Shown here one piece after another: positions 26,312-33,911 of a DNA stretch of 64,000 nt. The translations under genes were made by a program, and so were the position numbers. A model generated the notes under the pieces. It made no database searches, had not been told where the DNA came from, and saw nothing but the letters and a program-made list of their open reading frames with translations. The DNA comes from Pseudomonas sp. QS1027 (GTDB taxonomy: Bacteria > Pseudomonadota > Gammaproteobacteria > Pseudomonadales > Pseudomonadaceae). The stretch's first letter is position 1; every line of letters begins with the position of its first letter. The stretch is taken from positions 310,001-374,000 of the forward strand of contig NZ_PHSU01000004.1 in the NCBI RefSeq assembly GCF_002814235.1, given 5' to 3'.

Positions 26312-27205
26312 ATGATCAATTTTCGTCTGATTCGTCACCTCTGGTTGTTCCTGGCGGTGGCCGAAGAGCAGAATTTCGGCCGCGCCGCCAAGCGTCTGGG
26401 CATGTCCCAGCCACCGCTGAGCGAGCAGATCCAGGTCCTGGAGCAGGCCCTCAAGGTCACGCTTTTCGAACGCTCGCGACGCGGGGCGAAACTGACCCCG
26501 GTCGGGGCCGCGATCCTGCCGGCGGTACGCAAGTTCGCCGAGCAACTGGAGCGCCTGGAACTGGCCGTGGAAGAGGCGGTGGCGGGGCAGTCGGGCCTGC
26601 TGACCATCGGCGCGATTTCAACGGCCATGTTTGACGTGTTGCCGGGCTTGATCGAACAACTGAAGCGTGAATACCCGCACCTCACGGTGTCGGTGCGGGA
26701 AATCGACAGCGTTGAAGCCGTCCCGGCGCTGGAGGCCGGGGATATCGACCTGGCGTTTGCCCGTCTGGACGGTGATCTGGGGGCTTCGATCCGGTCACTG
26801 CCATTGACGGAAGATCGGCTGGTGGTGGCGCTGCCCGGTGACCATCCATTGGCCTCGCGCTCGCGAGTCAGCCTGTCGAGCCTGGCCAATGAGCCCCTGG
26901 TGATGTTTTCCCGAAAGGTCAGTCCGGTGTATTTCGACAACTTGATTGCGACCTGCCGGGCCAGTGGTTTTTCCCCGCGTGTACTGCATGAAGTGCGCTC
27001 GGTCGCTTCGCAGATCGCCTTTGTCAGCTATGGCCAAGGTATCGCGCTGGTGCCGGCGTCATTGAAAAAGCTGGCCCCCGCCAATGTGGTGTTTAGGCCG
27101 CTGAGCCAGAAGTTGCAGGTGGTTACCACCGCGATGGCCTGGAATACCAGCCGGCCCAATCCATTGGTAGAAGCGCTGGTCACCCGGTTTCGGGCCAAGG
27201 TATGA
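26312..27205 (+). CDS. LysR-family regulator, probably of the RraA/aminotransferase operon
   Basis: A 297-residue LysR protein: winged HTH in the first 60 residues (FLAVAEEQNFGRAAKRLGMSQPPLSEQIQVLEQ shows the recognition helix) and a periplasmic-binding-like effector domain from about residue 90. It is divergent from the rraA-like operon, the usual LysR arrangement, with a 104-bp shared gap rich in A/T around 26255-26275. Effector unknown. Confidence 0.9.
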   Translation: MINFRLIRHLWLFLAVAEEQNFGRAAKRLGMSQPPLSEQIQVLEQALKVTLFERSRRGAKLTPVGAAILPAVRKFAEQLERLELAVEEAVAGQSGLLTIGAISTAMFDVLPGLIEQLKREYPHLTVSVREIDSVEAVPALEAGDIDLAFARLDGDLGASIRSLPLTEDRLVVALPGDHPLASRSRVSLSSLANEPLVMFSRKVSPVYFDNLIATCRASGFSPRVLHEVRSVASQIAFVSYGQGIALVPASLKKLAPANVVFRPLSQKLQVVTTAMAWNTSRPNPLVEALVTRFRAKV

Positions 27206-27353
27206 CCGGGGTGTTTGCGAGGTCGATAGGTTTTGCGTATGAAAACCTTCCTCAATGAGGAATTTACAGAAGGCCTGATTTCCTCGAAATTGCCGCCTGT
27301 GCCGTCGGCAGCCCGCGTCTGGGCGGCAATCTTTCGTTCAAGGAGTCATTAAC

Positions 27354-28163
27354 GTGCCCTCAGCAGAAACGTTCACCCACACGCAGCTCCCCCTGACGGT
27401 AGAGGGGGTTCAACTGAACGTCGCCGCCATCTGTCGTGAGGGGGCCTTGGCGCCCATTGTCTTCCTGCATGGCTTTGGCTCGACCAAGGAAGACTACGCC
27501 GACATCGTGCAACAGGCGGCCTTTGCCGGGCATCCCTTTGTCGCCTATGACGCGCCGGGTTGCGGCGAAAGCCAGTGCAGTGATCTGTCGCGGATTTCCA
27601 TTCCTTTCCTGCTGCAGACGGCGTTGCAGGTACTGGAGCATTTCGATATCGAGCGCTTCCATCTGGTCGGCCACTCCATGGGCGGACTCACCGCGTTGAT
27701 GCTGGCCCATCAGTTCCCAGGGCGGATACTCAGCTTTGTCGATATCGAGGGCAATATTGCCCCGGAAGACTGCTTTCTCAGCCGGCAGATCGTCGACTAT
27801 CCGGCGGACGATCCCGAGGTTTTTTTTGCCGCGTTTATCGAACGTACCCGCCAGGCTCCGGCGTATGCCAGTGCGCTGTATTCGGCCAGCTTGCGGCACA
27901 AGGTCCGGGCCGGTGCGGTGCGCGGGATCTTCCAGTCAATGGTCGAGCTTTCCGATAACGCCGACCTGATGGGCAAATTCCTCGGTCTGAAATGCCCCCG
28001 TATGTTCATGTATGGCGAGCAGAACGCCTCGCTGTCCTATCTCTCGCATATCCAGGCCGAAGGCGTGCGGCTGGCGCCCATTGCGCAGTGCGGGCACTTC
28101 CCCATGTATTCCAATCCGATTGCGATGTGGCAGCAGATTGCCGATTTCCAGAGTGGTGGCTAA
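27354..28163 (+). CDS. Alpha/beta hydrolase
   Basis: A 269-residue alpha/beta-fold hydrolase. Oxyanion motif FLHGFGSTKEDY (near residue 38), nucleophile Ser in LVGHSMGGL (near 104), and catalytic His in QCGHFPMYSNP (near 243). Start is GTG 27354, with AAGGAG eight bases upstream. It stands alone between two terminator-bounded units. Likely an esterase or C-C bond hydrolase; substrate unknown. Confidence 0.85.
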   Translation: MPSAETFTHTQLPLTVEGVQLNVAAICREGALAPIVFLHGFGSTKEDYADIVQQAAFAGHPFVAYDAPGCGESQCSDLSRISIPFLLQTALQVLEHFDIERFHLVGHSMGGLTALMLAHQFPGRILSFVDIEGNIAPEDCFLSRQIVDYPADDPEVFFAAFIERTRQAPAYASALYSASLRHKVRAGAVRGIFQSMVELSDNADLMGKFLGLKCPRMFMYGEQNASLSYLSHIQAEGVRLAPIAQCGHFPMYSNPIAMWQQIADFQSGG

Positions 28164-28177
28164 GCGACCTGCAACCC

Positions 28178-28209
28178 AAACGCCCCGAAGCCTGAAGGTC
28201 GGGGCGTTT
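28178..28209. terminator. Strong bidirectional rho-independent terminator
   Basis: AAACGCCCCGA and TCGGGGCGTTT form a perfect 11-bp stem around a 10-nt loop, with A's before and T's after. It serves both the alpha/beta hydrolase gene and the convergent SDR operon. Confidence 0.85.
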
Positions 28210-28226
28210 GTATTCAGCCGAGTCTC

Positions 28227-28937
28227 TTAGTGTCCGGCACTCTGCCCACCATCCACATGGAGGATTTCACCGGTGACAAAGCCGGCGGATTCCAGGTAGA
28301 CAATCGCCTGGACGATATCGCCGGTTTCCCCCATCCGCCCAACCGGATGCAGGCGGCCCAGCGCTTCATGGGTTTCTTCGGCATGCATCGGGGTCTTGAT
28401 GATCCCGGGGCTGACCGCATTGACCCGGATCCCGCGCTTGGCGTACTCGATCGCCAGGGACTTGGTCGCCGAGTTGAGCCCGCCCTTGGTCAGCGATGCG
28501 AGCACCGACGGCACCCCGTCAATGGCGTGATCCACCAGGCTGGTGGTGACGTTGACGATATGGCCCTTGCCTTGTTTTTCCATTTCGGTAATGGCCAGCT
28601 GGGTGATGTAGAAGAAACCATTCAGGTTCACCGCCAGCACGTTGACATAGTCTTCGTGGGTGTAGCCGGTGAATGGCTTGGCGATGAAGATCCCGGCGTT
28701 GTTGATCAGGCTGTCGATGCGGCCAAAACGGGCGACACCTTCACGGATGACGCGCTCGGCGGTGGCCGGGTCGGCGATGTCGCCGACGACCGTGAGGATG
28801 TCCGGATCAGTCGACGGCTTGACCGAACGGGCAGTGGCGACCACCCGGTAATCGAGATCACGGTAGGCCTTGACCAGTGCAGCGCCGATCCCTTGGGACG
28901 CGCCGGTAATCACAACGACTTTTTTTGCAGTGCTCAT
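28227..28937 (-). CDS. Short-chain dehydrogenase/reductase family protein lacking the catalytic Tyr
   Basis: A 236-residue SDR protein with an intact cofactor motif (VITGASQGIGAAL, residues about 9-21), NNAG near 80, and a late PGII(K)TPM segment. The usual YxxxK catalytic pair is not intact: the lysine is in ASLTKGGLNSATKSLA, but the position four residues before it is Ala. SDR activity therefore may rely on another residue or be absent. Start ATG 28937 has AGAGG at good spacing; a longer frame has no support. Last gene of a unit with a DsbA-like and a tautomerase gene, with a 44-bp gap. Confidence 0.85.
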   Translation of the reverse strand: MSTAKKVVVITGASQGIGAALVKAYRDLDYRVVATARSVKPSTDPDILTVVGDIADPATAERVIREGVARFGRIDSLINNAGIFIAKPFTGYTHEDYVNVLAVNLNGFFYITQLAITEMEKQGKGHIVNVTTSLVDHAIDGVPSVLASLTKGGLNSATKSLAIEYAKRGIRVNAVSPGIIKTPMHAEETHEALGRLHPVGRMGETGDIVQAIVYLESAGFVTGEILHVDGGQSAGH

Positions 28938-28981
28938 GACAAAACCTCTATAGGCGGATAAGTGGGGTAGGGCGTGATGTA

Positions 28982-29632
28982 TCAAGGGGCGGCGTGGGCG
29001 ATTTCCCGCAGCATCTGTTCGTAGTACTCGACCGATTGCGAACCGGACACCAGATGGCGGCCGTTGAGGATCATCGCCGGCACCGAGTTGATGCCGCGTG
29101 CGCGGTAGAAATCCTCAAGTTCACGGACTTCGTCGGCGAATTCGCCTGAGGCCAGCACTTCACGGGCCCGATCTGCTTCCAGGCCCGCGTCAGCTGCCAG
29201 ACGCACCAGGGTTTCGCGGTCGCTCGGGTTCTGGCCGTCGCTGAAATAGGCGCGCAGCAAGGCTCTCTTCAGTTCGAGCTGCCGTCCTTCCTGCAAGGCC
29301 CAGAGCAACAGGCGGTGGGCATCGAAGGTGTTGTAGAAATGGCTGCGTTTTTCCAGGTCGAACTGAAAACCGATGGCCTGGCCACGGGTCATCAGCATCT
29401 GCTTGCCGGCGGCGACTTCCTCGGCGCTGCGCCCGTATTTGCGCATCATGTGCCGGACCGCGTGTTCGCCTTCGGCGGGCATGTCCGGGTTCAGTTCGAA
29501 GGGTTTGAAGGTCAACTCGACCGGGACTTCACCGGCCAGGTTGGCGATCGCCTGCTCCAGGGCCGTCACGCCCAGGGCGCACCAGGGACAGACCACATCG
29601 GAGATGAAGTCGAGCTTGACCGGCGCGCTCAT
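28982..29632 (-). CDS. DsbA-family oxidoreductase (FrnE/2-hydroxychromene isomerase-like)
   Basis: A 216-residue thioredoxin-fold protein of the DsbA/FrnE group with CPWC at residues about 15-18 (DVVCPWCALG), an alpha-helical insertion, and the cis-Pro region SVPAMILNGRH near 180. It has no signal peptide, so it is cytoplasmic, as for FrnE. It may reduce or isomerise disulfides, or act as a glutathione-linked isomerase. Overlaps the stop of the tautomerase gene by 4 bp. Confidence 0.87.
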   Translation of the reverse strand: MSAPVKLDFISDVVCPWCALGVTALEQAIANLAGEVPVELTFKPFELNPDMPAEGEHAVRHMMRKYGRSAEEVAAGKQMLMTRGQAIGFQFDLEKRSHFYNTFDAHRLLLWALQEGRQLELKRALLRAYFSDGQNPSDRETLVRLAADAGLEADRAREVLASGEFADEVRELEDFYRARGINSVPAMILNGRHLVSGSQSVEYYEQMLREIAHAAP

Positions 29633-29844
29633 GACGGGTTCTGCGCCAGTTGCTGGCGGTATTGGGTGGTGCTGATACCGGCGTAGCCCCAGTTATCGGT
29701 GTCGACTTCCTCGATCACGATATGGGTCAGGTCCGGGCGTTTGTTCAGCACCCGTTGCAGGGTTTCAGTGATTTCAGCAATCACCTGGGCTTTCTGCTCC
29801 GAGGTGACGCCATCGCGGGTTATGCGCACGCTGACAAAAGGCAT
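29629..29844 (-). CDS. 4-oxalocrotonate tautomerase family protein
   Basis: A 71-residue protein beginning Met-Pro (PFVSVRITRDG), so Pro is exposed as the N-terminal catalytic base after Met removal. The beta-alpha-beta tautomerase core and the motif THIVIEEVDTDNWGYAG are typical. These enzymes tautomerise 2-hydroxymuconate or related enols. First gene of the tautomerase-DsbA-SDR unit. Confidence 0.88.
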   Translation of the reverse strand: MPFVSVRITRDGVTSEQKAQVIAEITETLQRVLNKRPDLTHIVIEEVDTDNWGYAGISTTQYRQQLAQNPS

Positions 29845-29996
29845 GACAAGTCTCCAGTGGCCTGCCCATCGGCATGATGGCAGGCAGTGGAGTCAATCTA
29901 TTGTGTTGCGATGGATGGATAAAGGTGGTGAGAAGAACATCATTGGTGACGTGATGTAATGAGTTGGATGCTCGCTAATCGGGCTCGTTCAACCGG

Positions 29997-30137
29997 TTTG
30001 TGATCTATAGTTCTTATCGGATCCGTTGGGAATTTCATTCCTGCGGACACTGCCGGGAGCCCCCGCCATCTCCTTGAGCCCTGATCCCGTCGGATGCCGG
30101 CCAACCTGGAGTATCAGTACAACGCAGGGAGCACAAC
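29997..30137 (+). repeat. Leader/promoter duplicate A, upstream of the histidine kinase gene
   Basis: The 141 bp before this kinase gene align with the 135 bp before the GGDEF-EAL gene on the other strand (36285-36419). Shared blocks include TTTGTG-TCTATAGTTC, CCCGTCGGATGCC and ACGCAGGGAGCACA directly before the start codons, the last containing the GGGAG ribosome-binding site. The copies are diverged but collinear, so the promoter was duplicated with the coding module. Confidence 0.7.
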
Positions 30138-32027
30138 ATGTCGTTCCAACGACCAAACGGACTCGGGTCGTCTCCTCGTATCGCCCGGTTCGCAGAGGCC
30201 ATTGCCAAGAGCACCCATAGCCTGTTTCGGCGTGGGCTCGATCAGGTCAAGGAAGCCTATATCCTGTTTCCCTTGTTGGCGGTTGTCCTGTTGCTGGTCA
30301 TCTGGGCGACGACGCTGTACCTCATCAACAGTGAACTGTTACGCGCGCAACGCGCTGCAACCACGGCCAGCCTGGAGATCGGCGCCACCTACGAGGCGCA
30401 GATGTTGCGTGCCGTTCACGAAATCGATCAAACCCTCAAGCTGGTCAAATACACCTATGAGGCCGAGGGCGAGCGTAATCCGCTGCCCAGGCTCAAGGAA
30501 CGGGCGTTGTTGCCGCCGCCCTTGCTGTTTGACGTCAGTGTGGCCAACCCGGGCGGCGGTGTGGTGGCGAGCACACGGGCCAACGAGACGGACACTGTCG
30601 CTGACCCGGATGAGCAGCAGGCATTGCTGAACAACGATACGTTGTTGATCAGCCGTCCCTGGAAAAACCCGCAGACAGGAGAATGGCGGCTGCGCTTCAG
30701 TCGTCGCCTCAATGCGCCGGACGGCAGGTTCTCGGGTATCGCCCGGGTCGAGGTCGATGCGGCCTATTTCGTCAGCAGTTATGACGCCTCGAAACTCGGC
30801 GACCGCGGCGTACTCGGCCTGCTGGGCACCGATGGCGTTTTCCGGGTGCTGCGTACCGGGGAGTCGGTGCTGGCCGGCAACGCGGTCGATTACGCGGCGC
30901 TGGTCCCGGACACCGAGGACACCCAGGCGCTGCTGGCGACCAATACCTGGGACGGCGTGCGCCGCTACACCAGCGCCCGCCAGCTCTATGACCTGCCCCT
31001 GGCAGTGATTGTCGGGCTTTCCGAAGACGAACAACTGGCCACGGTGACCGGGCAGGCGCATACCTATGTGTGGCGTGCCGCAGGCGGCAGCCTGTTGCTG
31101 GTATTGCTGGTCGGCCTGCTGAGCCGGATGAGCTGGCAGCTGGCGCAAAGCCGCTTGCGCGCGGCCGAAGCCCAGGCCCAGTTGGTCGCCATTGCGCGCC
31201 AGGCCGGCATGGCGGAAATCGCCACCAACGTCCTGCATAACGTCGGCAATGTGCTCAATAGCGTGAATGTCTCCGCCGAGGTGGTTACCCGCAAGCTGCG
31301 CACCAGCAAGGCCTTGGGACTGAGCAAAGCGGTGCAGTTGATGAACGAGCATGCCGCGGATCTGGGGGACTTCATCTCCCAGGACGCGAAAGGCAAGCTG
31401 TTGCCGGGCTATCTGAACCAGCTGGTGGACGCTTTGGCGGTCGAACAGAAGAGCATGGCCGATGAGCTCGAGCAATTGACCAAGAGCATTGATCACATCA
31501 AGGAAATCGTCGCGGCCCAGCAGTCTTATTCAGGGGTGTCGAGTCTCGCCGAGACCGTGCAGGTACCGCAGTTGATCGAGGACGCCTTGCGCATGAACGC
31601 CAGCTTCCTCGCCGCCCGGCAGATCACCGTGGTGAAAGAGTTTGCCGAAACGCCCTGTTTGCAACTGGACAAGCATCGCCTGCTGATGATCCTGGTCAAC
31701 CTGATAAAAAATGCCGGCGGGGCGATGGACAATCCGGCCGATCGACCTCCGCTGATTACCCTGCATACCGAGATGCTGCCGGAGCAGACCTTGGTTATCC
31801 AGGTGATCGACAATGGCGAGGGCATTGCCGCAGAGAATCTGACGCGGATTTTTGCCCACGGATTCACCACGCGCAAAGACGGTCATGGTTTCGGGTTGCA
31901 CAGCTGCATCCTGGCGGCCATGGAGATGGGCGGGGTATTGAAGGTCCACAGCGACGGGCCGGGACAAGGGGCAATCTTCACCCTGGAACTGCCCAGCCAG
32001 GTTTCGAGCCCCGCAGTGGCTGCATAA
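30138..32027 (+). CDS. Membrane sensor histidine kinase with Cache-like sensor (duplicated module)
   Basis: A 629-residue kinase. One transmembrane helix at residues about 37-57, a periplasmic Cache-like sensor region of about 230 residues, a second helix near 310-332, then a short linker, a HisKA-like dimerisation helix with His in NVLHNVGNVLNSV (near 368), and HATPase (NLIKNAGGAM, DNGEGI, GHGFGLHS). No receiver domain and no adjacent response regulator. Its first roughly 350 residues are about 80% identical by eye to those of the GGDEF-EAL protein at 33912-36284, and its leader is also shared. The porin and binding-like genes follow directly, so the ligand may be handled by them. Confidence 0.9.
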   Translation: MSFQRPNGLGSSPRIARFAEAIAKSTHSLFRRGLDQVKEAYILFPLLAVVLLLVIWATTLYLINSELLRAQRAATTASLEIGATYEAQMLRAVHEIDQTLKLVKYTYEAEGERNPLPRLKERALLPPPLLFDVSVANPGGGVVASTRANETDTVADPDEQQALLNNDTLLISRPWKNPQTGEWRLRFSRRLNAPDGRFSGIARVEVDAAYFVSSYDASKLGDRGVLGLLGTDGVFRVLRTGESVLAGNAVDYAALVPDTEDTQALLATNTWDGVRRYTSARQLYDLPLAVIVGLSEDEQLATVTGQAHTYVWRAAGGSLLLVLLVGLLSRMSWQLAQSRLRAAEAQAQLVAIARQAGMAEIATNVLHNVGNVLNSVNVSAEVVTRKLRTSKALGLSKAVQLMNEHAADLGDFISQDAKGKLLPGYLNQLVDALAVEQKSMADELEQLTKSIDHIKEIVAAQQSYSGVSSLAETVQVPQLIEDALRMNASFLAARQITVVKEFAETPCLQLDKHRLLMILVNLIKNAGGAMDNPADRPPLITLHTEMLPEQTLVIQVIDNGEGIAAENLTRIFAHGFTTRKDGHGFGLHSCILAAMEMGGVLKVHSDGPGQGAIFTLELPSQVSSPAVAA

Positions 32028-32220
32028 CCCGAGCGCAAGGGTTTTTGTCGTCTACAATTTCGCTCGTGGCATCGCTGGATTTTATTGAGCCAACGTTACA
32101 AGGAATAGAAACGAATGGCCGCGGTCTTCCCCGACACCCCATCAGTCAATCTCGAGACGCTTTCCAGAGCGAACGCGTGCCTGCATGTCTTCGCTTGCCT
32201 GATACGGCTGCGTTGATCCC

Positions 32221-33459
32221 ATGACGCCAAAACTCAATACACTGGCCCTGGCAGTGATGGCGCTGTATGTCGCCACCGTCAACGCCGACGACTCGACGAT
32301 GCCAACGTTTTCCCTGAGTAGTTTCGGCACGGTCGGTATTGTTCACTCCAGCGAGAAAAACGCCGATTTCACGTCCAGCATCTACAAGCCCAATGGTGCC
32401 GGTTACACCCGTAACTGGGATGCCGATGTCGACAGCCTGATCGGTGCCCAGGTAACGGCCAACCTTACCCAGCAGCTCTCGGCCGTGGTACAGGTCATCT
32501 CGGAGCAGCGTTACGACGACAGCTACCGTCCCACCCTCGAATGGGCGAACTTCAAATACCAGTTCACGCCCGATTTCAGCCTGCGCGCCGGTCGCACGGT
32601 GCAGCCGGCTTTCCTGCTCTCCGACAGCCGAAAAGTCGGTTACACCCTGCCATGGGTACGCCCGCCGGGAGAGGTCTATAGCCTGATACCGGTCACCAGC
32701 ACCGATGGCCTCGACCTCAGCTACCGACTGCACTTCGGCGACCTGACCAATACCGTGCAGGGCAATGTCGGCCAGGGCGATTTCCGGATGCCCGACAACA
32801 CCGGCAGGACCTTGAGCAGGGACGCGTGGGGCATTTCCAATTTGACTGAATACAGGGACTTGACCCTCCGCGTCACCTACCAGAAAACCCACGTGACCGT
32901 GGAGTCGTTCAATCCACTTTTCGACGGTTTCAGAGGCTTCGGTGCGCAAGGCAATGCGATAGCCGACCGTTATGATGTCAAGGGCAAGCCCTTTGAGTTC
33001 ATCGGTGTGGGGGCCATCTATGATCCCGGCAAATGGTTTGTCATGGGTGAATGGGGGCATACCGACAGCCCTTCGGTCATAGGGACGATAAACGCCTGGT
33101 ATGTCAGCAGTGGATACAGGATTGACACATTCACACCCTATGTCACCTACGCGCGCTCAAAGACGATCAGCGAAACTTCCAGCGCGGGCCTGACGACATC
33201 GGGGTTATCGCCAGATCTCGCGAGCGCCGCTGCCGGTCTTAACAGTGCACTCAATAGCCAATTGGCATCGGGCAGCGGCCAGCACACCCTGTCCGTTGGC
33301 ATGCGCTGGGATTTCACGAAAAATATGGACGCCAAACTGCAGTACGACTACACGCGTCTGGATAGCAATGCCTCGGGCCCGTTGATCAACTTGCAGCCGG
33401 ACTATCAGCCGGGAGGCTCGTTCAACCTGCTCAGCCTCGCTGTCGACTTTGTCTTCTGA
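32221..33459 (+). CDS. Outer-membrane porin-like beta-barrel protein
   Basis: A 412-residue protein with a signal peptide (residues 1-22, ending NADD), alternating hydrophobic/polar strands throughout and a C-terminal Phe (LAVDFVF), the mark of outer-membrane barrels recognised by BAM. The strands carry repeated aromatic girdle residues. It lacks an identifiable specific-porin signature. Its stop overlaps the start of the small binding-like gene by one base (TGATG), so the two are coupled. Probably lets the sensor ligand through the outer membrane. Confidence 0.82.
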   Translation: MTPKLNTLALAVMALYVATVNADDSTMPTFSLSSFGTVGIVHSSEKNADFTSSIYKPNGAGYTRNWDADVDSLIGAQVTANLTQQLSAVVQVISEQRYDDSYRPTLEWANFKYQFTPDFSLRAGRTVQPAFLLSDSRKVGYTLPWVRPPGEVYSLIPVTSTDGLDLSYRLHFGDLTNTVQGNVGQGDFRMPDNTGRTLSRDAWGISNLTEYRDLTLRVTYQKTHVTVESFNPLFDGFRGFGAQGNAIADRYDVKGKPFEFIGVGAIYDPGKWFVMGEWGHTDSPSVIGTINAWYVSSGYRIDTFTPYVTYARSKTISETSSAGLTTSGLSPDLASAAAGLNSALNSQLASGSGQHTLSVGMRWDFTKNMDAKLQYDYTRLDSNASGPLINLQPDYQPGGSFNLLSLAVDFVF

Positions 33460-33908
33460 TGGCGCCGATCATGGGCTTTCTCAAACGTGCCGGTTGCACG
33501 GTGGCAGGGTTTGCCCTGTGTCTGGGCAGCACGTTGGCCATGGCCGAGGTAGTGGTGGTTGTCGCCGCTGCCAGCCCGGTGCAGGCGCTGACGCGTAATC
33601 AGGTGGCGGACATCTTCCTGGGCAAGAGCAATCGCTTTCCCAGCGGCAAGCAGGCCATTCCAATCGATCAGACGGAAGGCTCCGCGACCCGTGATGAGTT
33701 CTACACCGTCTTCACCGGCAAGTCGGCCGCGCAGCTCAAGGCGCACTGGTCGAAAATCATTTTTACTGGCAGGGGCCAGCCGCCGGAAGCGGTAGCCAAT
33801 GGCGCGGAAGTGAAGAAACGGATTGCCGGGAATCCCGATAGCATCGGCTATATCGAGGCTCGGGAAGTGGATGCCAGCGTCAGGGCGCTGCCCGTCGACC
33901 CGCAATGA
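33459..33908 (+). CDS. Small PstS-like periplasmic binding domain protein
   Basis: A 149-residue exported protein: signal peptide to about residue 29 (ending AMA), then a single PBP-like-2 lobe as in phosphate ABC substrate-binding proteins (SPVQALTRNQVADIFLGKSNRFPSGKQAIPIDQ, residues about 37-68; IAGNPDSIGYIEA near 128). Full PstS proteins have about 300 residues, so this is a half-size member that cannot be a classic two-lobe binder. No ABC transporter genes are nearby. Position between a porin and two sensors suggests it captures a ligand and presents it to them. A second in-frame ATG at 33471 is possible. Confidence 0.8.
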   Translation: MAPIMGFLKRAGCTVAGFALCLGSTLAMAEVVVVVAAASPVQALTRNQVADIFLGKSNRFPSGKQAIPIDQTEGSATRDEFYTVFTGKSAAQLKAHWSKIIFTGRGQPPEAVANGAEVKKRIAGNPDSIGYIEAREVDASVRALPVDPQ

Positions 33909-33911
33909 CGG

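Noticed and set aside
30339..31496. Minus-strand open frame within the sensor kinase gene
   Set aside because: Lies in the duplicated sensor coding region, and its apparent long length follows from codon bias.
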